A DNA stretch of 18,805 nucleotides. Origin: Coemansia sp. RSA 1804 (lineage: Eukaryota; Kickxellomycota; Kickxellomycetes; Kickxellales; Kickxellaceae). Position 1 is the first letter of the stretch. Each line of letters starts with the position of its first letter. This document shows, piece by piece, positions 8,082 through 15,663 of this stretch. The position numbers were made by a program, and so were the translations under genes. The notes below the pieces were generated by a model. That model was given only the letters and a program-made list of their open reading frames with translations. It made no database searches and was not told the DNA's origin. The stretch lies in assembly GCA_027578815.1 (NCBI GenBank), contig JANBTH010000377.1, forward strand, positions 1 to 18,805. The letters are read 5' to 3'.

Positions 8082-8269
8082 GGAATTCAAATAAATGTAT
8101 AAAAATATTGTTTTAAATTAAGGGATCTGCCCTCAAGTCTCTGAAAGAGACATCTTTCGGTAGCCTGCACCGAAAGTGGGGGCGGATCCCGAGGGAGGTT
8201 TCGGTGCAGAAACCTGCTGTTTATTATTTTTATTAAAAATAATTAATAGATAGTTTACAATGGAGTTCC
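8082..8269 (+). mobile_element. MITE-like element, copy 2, with 6-bp target duplication
   Basis: This 188-bp non-coding element has left end GGAATTCAAA and right end GGAGTTCC, whose complement starts GGAACTCCA, giving an imperfect inverted terminus of about nine bases (GGAAYTCMA). It is flanked on both sides by AATATA (8076-8081 and 8270-8275), a perfect direct repeat expected from a DNA-transposon insertion. It has no coding capacity. Near-identity to 5230-5416, in contrast to the diverged array units around it, points to recent movement or strong constraint. The superfamily cannot be assigned from such short termini. Confidence 0.7.
8122..8214 (+). other. GC-rich foldable core of MITE copy 2
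   Basis: Four helices can be drawn: an outer 11-bp helix (8122-8132 with 8180-8190, one G-U), hairpin GTCTCT-GAA-AGAGAC (8137-8151), hairpin CTTTCGGT/ACCGAAAG with a 7-base loop (8154-8176), and hairpin GGTTTC/GAAACC with a 6-base loop (8197-8214). The alternative is 8165-8175 pairing perfectly with 8199-8209 (CTGCACCGAAA with TTTCGGTGCAG, 11 bp), which excludes the last two hairpins. Expression and function are unknown. It does not match the hammerhead consensus. Confidence 0.5.
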
Positions 8270-8275
8270 AATATA

Positions 8276-9163
8276 AGAAGCAGGAATTTCCAACAGATAC
8301 TTCTGAATGTGTATAACTAAACATGCGCCTACTATGCTTCTTGTCAAACAACAACACATGCTAATACTAATTTTAATTATTTGGGTTTTATTTAAAAAAA
8401 GAAAGTTGAGGCATTCACAAAACTAATTTGCATTGCAAAATTAATTAAATTAAAATACTACTTTTTATGATATTCCGCACGTTTTCTAATTAGGGCACAC
8501 AAGGGTTCCGATTGCAATTTTCATATCAAGACACAAAAAACATTAACAATATAATTTGATGATAAATGAAAAAGACTTTTGATTGCTGATACACGGAATG
8601 TGTTCATTATTACCAAGCTTTCAGATGTATGACGTAAATTTTTGGATATTAATTAAAAACAATTTATGTTGGGAAAAACGACATTGTCATCAGCTCCTTA
8701 GTGCAAAAGAATAGATGTTTCTGTTCAACAGGGATATATAATTTTTCTCTAGCAAGGTAGTTTTTCATCTATTTATTAGCTAGACAACTCACTGTGAAAT
8801 AATACCATATACAAATACTACACTACTATCCAAATCCTGATTGAAAATGTGTATACTTCAATGCTTCAACAATCATCAGAAAGTAATGGAAGGCTGTCTT
8901 CTATCAAAGCATAGCACGAGAGTCGGGTTGTGTATCCCATGCTATGTAAATGCAAGCCAAAAGGAGTTGGACGAAAAGCAGCCTACAATGTTACTTTTCA
9001 GCCCATAAATAATGGAATGCCATCCCTGCAATGCACCAAAAAAAACATGAGCTGATTTTTGCATTATAATTGGTTTCTCAACTTGATCACAATAACCCTT
9101 AAACTTCTTTCCGTTTTCGCACCACTTTTTTCTTTACTCTTCATACATTGCCAATTCTCTAAA
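8276..9163. other. AT-rich spacer and promoter region of the NSRP1-like gene
   Basis: I see no gene in these 888 bases. There is a 13-codon frame at 8323-8364 beginning MRLLCFL, and a 7-bp inverted repeat CATAGCA/TGCTATG (8910-8916 and 8940-8946) with a 23-base loop. The final 60 bases before 9164 are pyrimidine-rich, as expected for a fungal promoter or leader. Confidence 0.35.
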
Positions 9164-10246
9164 ATGAGGAAATCAAATTCGCTAAATCTTGGTCTAAATT
9201 TGCGAAAGCCAAAACTATCGACCGATAAACAAACAGCAGCTTCAGAAAAGGACAAGCAAAGACAAAAAGCCTTGGGGTTCTCTGACGCCTTTGACGATGA
9301 CGAGAACATGCTTGGAGACACAACATCGGCAACAAGTCCTACAGGACCTGCTGTATTCACAGGCGGAACACACAGCAGAGAATCAGCAAAGCTTGCTAAA
9401 CAGTTGGAAGAAACTGACCCCTCTGTATACGCATATGACGAGGTGTATGACAGTATCAGCGAAGCACGCAGCAGGATCAGTAGTTCACGAAAGAAAAAGG
9501 ACGATAGCAAACCAAAGTACATGGAAAAACTGCTGGAGACAGCCAAACGTCGGCAAGTGCAGCAGGAGGTTGTTAAGGAGAGGGTTTTGGAAAAGGAGCG
9601 GCAAAGAGAAGGAGAAAAGTACGCGGATAAGGAGACGTTTGTTACTTCTGCATACAAGGAGCTAAAGGACCAGCGGCAGAAACTTGTGGAAGAGGAAGAG
9701 AAACAGGAGGAGGAGGAGGCTGTTCGTGTTGCGTCGGCAAATAGCAAGTCAAAGCAATTGTTTGGCGCTTCAGCTGGGTTCTATCGCGAGTTTTTGGATC
9801 GGGTCAATCGAGATGATGTAAGCAAGGCTGCGCTGAATTTGAATGCCGAAGAAAAGGACTTGCAGGTTGAAGAGAAGTCGGTTTCATCGGTAAAGAGCGG
9901 TGGTAGTCACCTCAATGCGGGACTAAATGTGGTTAACAAGCGCGCAATTGAGCGCAATAACACTAGCCGCAATACACCCAAGACCTCTGGCGACACCCTG
10001 CCTTACAATGCTCACCCTGGCTTGCTAAAGGATTCTGGTGCTGTCCAAACACGGCACTACTACTACCAGAGACAAGGAGAAGACAATGGGCACAAGGAGC
10101 ACGAACGGAAGGCAGCTGAATCCAGTGCTCGGGAAAGGGAGGCATTGATACGCAAATACGCTCGTCGGAACGATGCCGCCGCTATTGAGGCAGCTCGACA
10201 AAGATACTTTGCGCGTGTTGCAGAAAAGTCCCGACAGGCTTCTTAA
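9164..10246 (+). CDS. NSRP1: Nuclear speckle splicing regulatory protein 1 homologue (NSRP1/CCDC55 family)
   Basis: This 360-aa hydrophilic, coiled-coil protein matches the NSRP1 (DUF2040) family. After a low-complexity N-terminus with an acidic FDDDE patch (about 43-47) comes the conserved core: ETDPSVYAYDEVYDSIS (83-99), KPKYMEKLLETAKRR (116-130), a long Glu/Arg/Lys coiled coil, DKETFVTSAYKE (155-166) and GFYREFLDRV (205-214). The C-terminus KYARRNDAAAIEAARQRYFA resembles the family's terminal motif around ARxRYxAR. Family members are nuclear and influence splice-site choice. ATG at 9164 starts the clean protein; upstream in-frame sequence has only a TTG and reads as hydrophobic noise. The frame is intronless. 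INTS11, another nuclear RNA-processing gene, follows on the same strand 321 bp later. Confidence 0.85.
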   Translation: MRKSNSLNLGLNLRKPKLSTDKQTAASEKDKQRQKALGFSDAFDDDENMLGDTTSATSPTGPAVFTGGTHSRESAKLAKQLEETDPSVYAYDEVYDSISEARSRISSSRKKKDDSKPKYMEKLLETAKRRQVQQEVVKERVLEKERQREGEKYADKETFVTSAYKELKDQRQKLVEEEEKQEEEEAVRVASANSKSKQLFGASAGFYREFLDRVNRDDVSKAALNLNAEEKDLQVEEKSVSSVKSGGSHLNAGLNVVNKRAIERNNTSRNTPKTSGDTLPYNAHPGLLKDSGAVQTRHYYYQRQGEDNGHKEHERKAAESSAREREALIRKYARRNDAAAIEAARQRYFARVAEKSRQAS

Positions 10247-10567
10247 CCAGGCTGTGAGTATCTGTGGCCCTGGTCTGGCAGATTCGGATCTGTTTGCCAA
10301 AGGACTATTTCTCCCGAGCTTGTGTTCACGTGAGGATGCCACAATATTGTATTCCATCGTGTGTAAAATGTCTTTCACTTTGTTTGTTTTGTTCTAAAAG
10401 CTCCCAATAAATCAGAAGAACAGACCACAGCGCTGTTTTCCTTTTACATCTGCATCACATTAATCGTTTTATTTCTTTTACTAGTTTCTATGTATAGGCT
10501 GTTAAAAGTGGCACCAGGAAGAAGAAGCATAATAATAGCACGCGAAACTGAGCAATAAACAAGGAGC
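10247..10567. other. Spacer between NSRP1-like gene and INTS11
   Basis: These 321 bases hold the 3' end of the first gene, with an AATAAA at 10405-10410 as a likely polyadenylation signal, and the promoter of INTS11. A CACGTG E-box lies at 10326-10331. No further coding sequence or RNA gene is seen. Confidence 0.4.
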
Positions 10568-12562
10568 ATGAAGGTGGTTCCACTGGGTGCTGGGCAGGAT
10601 GTGGGCAGGTCGTGCGTGCTAGTAACGGTTGGAGGCAAAACGATAATGTTTGACTGCGGGATGCACATGGGATACAACGACGAGCGGCGGTTTCCAGACT
10701 TCAGCTACATAACAACAGAGGGTGATTTCACGTCACGCATAGACGCCGTGGTAATCACGCACTTCCATCTGGACCACTGCGGTGCGCTACCGCACTTTAC
10801 CGAGCAACGCGGATACCATGGGCCGATATACATGACACCGCCTACGAAGGCGATTTGCCCGATCCTGCTCGAGGATTACCGGAAGATCACGGTGGAGCGG
10901 AAGGGCGAGACCGGGTTCTTCACATCGCAGCATATCAAGGACTGCATGAAGAAGGTGGTGCCGCTGCATTTGCACGAAACAGTATGGGTGGACGACGAAC
11001 TTGAGCTGCGCGCATACTATGCGGGACACGTGCTGGGCGCCGCAATGGTGTACGCCAGATGCGGGAACGAGAGCGTTGTGTACACGGGCGATTACAACAT
11101 GACACCCGACAGACATTTGGGTGCAGCGTGGATTGACAAAGTGCGCCCCGATGTTCTAATCACCGAGACCACGTATGGGACCACAATCCGCGACTCCAAG
11201 CGCGCACGCGAGCGCGATTTTCTCGAGAAGGTGCACAGCTGCGTGATGCGTGGCGGCAAGGTGCTTATTCCGTGTTTTGCGCTTGGACGCGCGCAGGAGC
11301 TGTGCATTCTGATAGAGACGTACTGGGAGCGCATGGGGCTGACGGTTCCTGTGTACTTTTCGGCTGGACTGACGGAAAAGGCCAACAGATACTACAAGCT
11401 GTTTATCAACTGGACCAACCAAAAGGTCAAGGAGTCCTTTGTCGATCGCAATCCGTTTGACTTCAAGTACATCAAACCGTGGAACCGCGAGTACGCGGAT
11501 CTTCCCGGCCCTATGGTTCTGTTTGCAACACCCGGCATGCTTCACATTGGCACGTCGCTGGAGGTCTTTCGCAAATGGGCGCCCGACGAACGCAACATGC
11601 TTATCATGCCCGGGTACTGCGTGGCCGGCACTGTTGGCGCCAAGGTGTTGAGCGGAATGAAGGTGGTTGACATTGACCAGTACACGCATGTGTCGGTCAA
11701 CATTGATGTGCAGAACCTTTCGTTTTCGGCTCATGCGGATGCAAAGGGCATCATGGAGCTCATTCGGCAGGCGTCGCCTAGAAACGTGGTACTGGTTCAT
11801 GGCGAGAAGAGTCGGATGACGTATCTGAAATCCAAGATCATGAGCGAGTTCGGGTGTCCGTGCTACGACCCGGCTAACGGAGAGCTGCTGGAGATCCAGA
11901 CCGGCCAGGATGTGCGGGCCCTGATGTCAGACCAGCTGTTCAGGGCTTCGTGGGAGAAGGAGCAGAAAAAGCGTCAGGACAGCAGTGTGTTGGGGGAATC
12001 CACCGCTCCTATCACGCAGATGCCCGTACGTGGTGTTCTGCTGCTTGGCGATGGGAAGCGGGTGCCGCGGCTGCTGGATCCGTCGGAATTTGATCTGGAC
12101 GCAGTGCCTGTGGTTGCATCTGGCAGCGGATCCAAAGGCGATGCTGATTCAGTTGATGCTTTGAAGGACAGCACGGAAGAGACGCTGTCTGCGGGAGTTC
12201 TGCCTACGCAACACGCGCAGGCTTCGGGCAGCATTGTTTTCAGAACGCGCAAGGTGTTTGATGGGCCGAACCTGGCAAGGCGTCTGGGGTTGATGGAAAG
12301 CGAAACCGCCTGTATGGATGTTTCTAAAGCGGTGTTGGCGGCAATCAGGGAGCTTCTGCTTCTGGATCCCAAAACATGCCCGGCAGACGGGGATGGCGAG
12401 TCCGTGGATGCTTCGGTTATAGCCGTAGGCGACAGTATTTGCGTCAGTGTCCCGCAAAGCACCGAGGAATGCGACCTCCCAATGGTGAATATCTCGTGGG
12501 CCTGGGAAGAAGAGGAGCTTGCCACGCAGACGCTTGCTGTCATTAACCGCGTGCTGGGCTAG
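10568..12562 (+). CDS. INTS11: Integrator complex subunit 11 (metallo-beta-lactamase/beta-CASP RNA endonuclease)
   Basis: This 664-aa protein aligns closely with metazoan INTS11, the catalytic subunit of Integrator that cleaves nascent snRNA and other RNA polymerase II transcripts. The N-terminus has PLGAGQDVGRSC and FDCGMHMGYND. The zinc-binding residues are all present: HFHLDH (65-70), H153 in AGHVLGAAM, D175 in YTGDYNMTPDRH, H389 in FSAHADAKG and H411 in VLVHGE. The beta-CASP region includes PCFALGRAQELCIL (235-248) and FATPGMLHIG. The nuclease is therefore predicted active. It is somewhat longer than the roughly 600-aa human protein, with a low-complexity insertion at about 515-545 before a C-terminal dimerisation-like domain ending with SWAWEEEELATQTL. 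ATG at 10568 fits the family start. The gene is intronless and convergent with the next gene. Confidence 0.95.
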   Translation: MKVVPLGAGQDVGRSCVLVTVGGKTIMFDCGMHMGYNDERRFPDFSYITTEGDFTSRIDAVVITHFHLDHCGALPHFTEQRGYHGPIYMTPPTKAICPILLEDYRKITVERKGETGFFTSQHIKDCMKKVVPLHLHETVWVDDELELRAYYAGHVLGAAMVYARCGNESVVYTGDYNMTPDRHLGAAWIDKVRPDVLITETTYGTTIRDSKRARERDFLEKVHSCVMRGGKVLIPCFALGRAQELCILIETYWERMGLTVPVYFSAGLTEKANRYYKLFINWTNQKVKESFVDRNPFDFKYIKPWNREYADLPGPMVLFATPGMLHIGTSLEVFRKWAPDERNMLIMPGYCVAGTVGAKVLSGMKVVDIDQYTHVSVNIDVQNLSFSAHADAKGIMELIRQASPRNVVLVHGEKSRMTYLKSKIMSEFGCPCYDPANGELLEIQTGQDVRALMSDQLFRASWEKEQKKRQDSSVLGESTAPITQMPVRGVLLLGDGKRVPRLLDPSEFDLDAVPVVASGSGSKGDADSVDALKDSTEETLSAGVLPTQHAQASGSIVFRTRKVFDGPNLARRLGLMESETACMDVSKAVLAAIRELLLLDPKTCPADGDGESVDASVIAVGDSICVSVPQSTEECDLPMVNISWAWEEEELATQTLAVINRVLG

Positions 12563-12708
12563 CACAGCCTTATATATTTTGCAAGTTGGGAGACAAATCA
12601 TAAACTAGTGCTGTGTGTATACGAACTATTGTTGGTACCTGATATGAAAAATGTGAAAATTAAACGAAGCGGAAAAAATGAAACTATGCGAAACCACCAG
12701 CGGTTCTC

Positions 12709-14313
12709 TTATGCTGAGGCGTGCGTAATGACCGAGAGTCCCAGGAGAGCATCAATGTCGTTAGTTCCAAGCGTAGTTGTCTGCGGAGACGCCGTTGTAA
12801 CAGCCACCTCGGCAGCAATATTGTTTGCGTTGGTCTGTCCGGTGGGAGCGGGAGCGCGGTTAATATTGACGAGGCTCAACAACAACGCAGGATCAATTTG
12901 TCCGAGCGCAGACAGATCCACGTGGCTAAGATCAGGGAGCTGGAGCTTTGCCAGATCATCAAAAGTAATCCCAGCCTTGCTCATAATGCTTTCAATGTAC
13001 GAAAACTGGGTCATGCTGGCGGGGTTCAGCGGTGGAATGGTGACCGATGGGAGCGGAATCGCGGTCAGCGCAAGCCCGTCGAATGTCATGTCTGGAAGAT
13101 GCACTGTGGCCAGATCGACTGCTGGGAGTTCTATGTTGGGCAATGTGAATGGCAGCTGGACACCGTTGTTGAGTAGCATCTCCAGACCGCTTGAGATGAC
13201 CGGGCCTGTCAGGCCGTTGGTTGGTGCTGGCGATGGATTGCTACTGCCTGCGCCCTCGACTGCACTGCTACTGCTGCTGTTGCTAGTGGAGGCATTTTCA
13301 GGGCTCTCTGGACCTTGGCTGCTGCTTGTTCCAGGTTCGGCAGTGGTGCTTGGTGCATTTTCCGAAGATACAGGGGATGATTCCTGTGTTCCATTCTCTG
13401 ACGGCATGTCCATGACTATTGTCGATGAACCTGTTGGCATGTCCATGGCCATCGTTGATGTCTCATCGCTGGACGACTCCAGCGACCACGAGGATGTGCT
13501 CTCCATAGCAGCTGTGGAATCCGCGCTTTCAGCTGATGACAGCCCGTTGCTTGAAGCGTCAGAGTCGCTGTTGCTAAGAATGGTTGACCCCGGGAAGAGA
13601 GGCGGATAGTCGTCAAACAGCCCGCCAACATGGGAGGACGATCCAGACGAGACGATATCGTAAGTGCCAGTAATATCAAAGAATCCCGTGCTTGTAAACC
13701 CAATTCCAGCCCCGATATCCACATCAAGCGACAGTGACGATGACGTTGAAGTTGCTAGCTCCAAAGAAGAAGATGACTGCGAAGAAAGCGCTGGCAGCTC
13801 AATGCTAGAAACGCCGGTTGCTTCAGAGCCAGCAGGTGGGACAATGGGTGCAGCTGCGTTTCCAGCCCATTGACCGCAGAACATGTTCTGGCCCTCGGAT
13901 TTGTGGCAGGCAGTTCCTGGCGCACAGGGGAAATGGACGTAGGTGCCCGAGAGACAGCGCAGATAGTATCCATGCTGGCCGTTGGCTCCGGGACACATGT
14001 ACTCGTCAAACGGAGATGCAAAACTACACTGCGCTCCCGCAACAAGTGCCTCGCTTGCCGGTGGCGGACCGCTTGCTGTGTCTACCGGGTAGCTGCACAG
14101 GATCGAGTTGCTTCCTTGGGCGTAGCACACCGTTCCTGGCGCACAGGACTTCTCGACCTCGGTGCCGCCTCCGTCGCATTGGAAAAAGGTTGTGCCTTTG
14201 CCGCTCGCCGCTCCGCATCTGTATGCCCCTGGGGTGCATGCGCTGGTCAGCACATTGTGGCCAGCAACGCAACCAACACAGGTTATTGCCAGAAGACCGA
14301 TTCTGGTTTTCAT
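12709..14313 (-). CDS. Secreted protein with two CBM19-type chitin-binding modules
   Basis: This 534-aa protein has a signal peptide (MKTRIGLLAITCVGCVAG) and two six-cysteine modules: C26, C33, C46, C57, C63, C73 and C96, C107, C120, C130, C136, C146. Both contain the CAPGT.C motif typical of carbohydrate-binding family 19, which binds chitin. A long Ser/Thr-rich region follows (about 168-365, probably O-glycosylated), with a near-repeat around MAMDMPTGSS and IVMDMPSENG. The C-terminal part (about 366-480) is a run of short LP-containing segments such as FTLPNIELPAVDL and IPLPSVTIPPL, then LPDLSHVDLSAL. I know no domain for this part. No catalytic domain and no clear GPI signal are present. 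A cell-wall or extracellular chitin-binding protein is the likely role. The stop is TAA and the gene is intronless. Confidence 0.85.
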   Translation of the reverse strand: MKTRIGLLAITCVGCVAGHNVLTSACTPGAYRCGAASGKGTTFFQCDGGGTEVEKSCAPGTVCYAQGSNSILCSYPVDTASGPPPASEALVAGAQCSFASPFDEYMCPGANGQHGYYLRCLSGTYVHFPCAPGTACHKSEGQNMFCGQWAGNAAAPIVPPAGSEATGVSSIELPALSSQSSSSLELATSTSSSLSLDVDIGAGIGFTSTGFFDITGTYDIVSSGSSSHVGGLFDDYPPLFPGSTILSNSDSDASSNGLSSAESADSTAAMESTSSWSLESSSDETSTMAMDMPTGSSTIVMDMPSENGTQESSPVSSENAPSTTAEPGTSSSQGPESPENASTSNSSSSSAVEGAGSSNPSPAPTNGLTGPVISSGLEMLLNNGVQLPFTLPNIELPAVDLATVHLPDMTFDGLALTAIPLPSVTIPPLNPASMTQFSYIESIMSKAGITFDDLAKLQLPDLSHVDLSALGQIDPALLLSLVNINRAPAPTGQTNANNIAAEVAVTTASPQTTTLGTNDIDALLGLSVITHASA

Positions 14314-15663
14314 TAGTCGATATTATTATGTCTTTTTTATTTGATAAATGTGTGGTTTTGCCAGATATGTAGAAAAATAAAATGCTATTAACACTAGAAC
14401 AATTATAGAGTATTTCAATACGGGACGACTGCAGCAGACAAGAAAGAATAGAGCAAGTCTCAACAAACTGCTTCAATGAAACTATTGCAATTTTCTCAAA
14501 GTTCAGACGATATGTAGGCGCAACATGCAGGCCAGAAGTAACGCCATCATATGCTTGTTGGCGGTGTGGGGGTGTGCATACATGCGTGTGCTAGGCTCCT
14601 CAGCTTGGCATGCCGCAGCAGCAGCAACCACCTAGAATGCAAATGAGCAAGCGGGTTGGCTTTTGGCTAGAAGAAAACAAGCCGTTACATGCAATGTAAT
14701 ATTATCGACATGCAATTTTTTATTTTGCTCGATGAGCCGTAACAGCCAATAAACCACTAATTATGCCGAATGGCAGGTACGGTAACAAGCGATGCCTTCT
14801 CCCCCACCTCTGACTACAAGTGTTTGTCAGATCAAGTAATAATAATATGAGCTTTTGCTGCACTGTTCGGCAGCCGCCTCTTTCGAAATGAAAATCGCAG
14901 TCACAAACCAAGCACGGTAGAAAGGTAATAGAAAATGCAAGAAATTAAAAACTATCGCGATCACGTGCATAGGTTACATTTTGAATTTTGAGCTGATATG
15001 CGAGAATAAATGTTCTGCACCAGAGGTAAAGAAAGGAAAATGCGGCTCGGAGCTCGGCGCCTGGAAGAGCGATTCTTTTTTCCATGGGTGCTGAAAGAGC
15101 CGAACTGTGCATTTGCTTACCCAACTAGTCACAATCTGTGCTTCTTAATTGGGTTTCCATTTGTTGACTCGTCATCGGTAGCGCTGTGACTGTCACATGC
15201 GCGCAAAAAAAGGAAAGCAAGAGTTTTGCCCGTAACAGTGACATGTGCAACCGCATGTTATTGGCATGAACCATAAAAACAACACAGCACAAGAGTAAGA
15301 TAAAGAAGGTGCTTCCCGTTCTTTGATAAACCTTTAAAAATATCTTTCTGCCTTTTATAAACCGGCACTTTTTTGTTTCATTTTCCTTTCTTGCATTCCC
15401 ACATTGTTGTTTCCCTTTTTATTCTCTTCTTTTTTATAGTTTCCATCGGTTGCAGGCATTATTTTAATTTCACTTCTTGGACCGTCTCTTATCCCATTCT
15501 TGCCTTGTTTAACGTTATTTTTTCTTCTGTGTTTTTCTTTGTACTTTTAAAAGGGTTTGGCTTTTATTGTTTATCTTATTCTCCACCTCCAGCCCCTGCT
15601 GTTTCTTGTCAACAAGGAATATAAACGTAGAACAACGAACTAGGATAATAGATCAGGTTGGTC
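14314..15663. other. Divergent spacer between CBM19 gene and carrier gene
   Basis: These 1,350 bases serve as upstream region for two divergently transcribed genes. Visible signals are a CACGTG near 14963, a TGACTC near 15164 followed closely by a TGTGAC-T-GTCACA palindrome near 15186, and a TATAAA at 15356-15361 about 300 bp before the carrier start. A long pyrimidine-rich tract lies at about 15365-15570. A 36-residue frame at 14525-14635 has a hydrophobic, signal-like N-terminus but no other support. I find no tRNA or other RNA gene. Confidence 0.4.

Noticed and set aside
4795..8275. Insertion of mitochondrial DNA, suggested by AT-rich sequence with GC-rich hairpins
   Set aside because: The units have nuclear-type TATA boxes and standard-code genes, no mitochondrial gene is present, and the GC-rich element has transposon-like target duplication.
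9059..9163. N-terminal extension of the NSRP1-like protein with a membrane-like segment
   Set aside because: It would need a TTG start; the family N-terminus is hydrophilic and the ATG at 9164 suffices.
9064..9747. 227-codon Ser/Phe-rich frame on the minus strand
   Set aside because: It is the complement of the Glu/Lys/Arg-rich NSRP1 coding sequence.
11156..11800. 214-codon open frame on the minus strand
   Set aside because: It is antisense to the most conserved part of INTS11; His/Arg-rich translation without family resemblance.
12608..13609. 333-codon open frame on the plus strand
   Set aside because: It lies antisense to the clearly coding CBM19 gene and its composition simply mirrors the Ser/Thr-rich repeats; it has no domain of its own.
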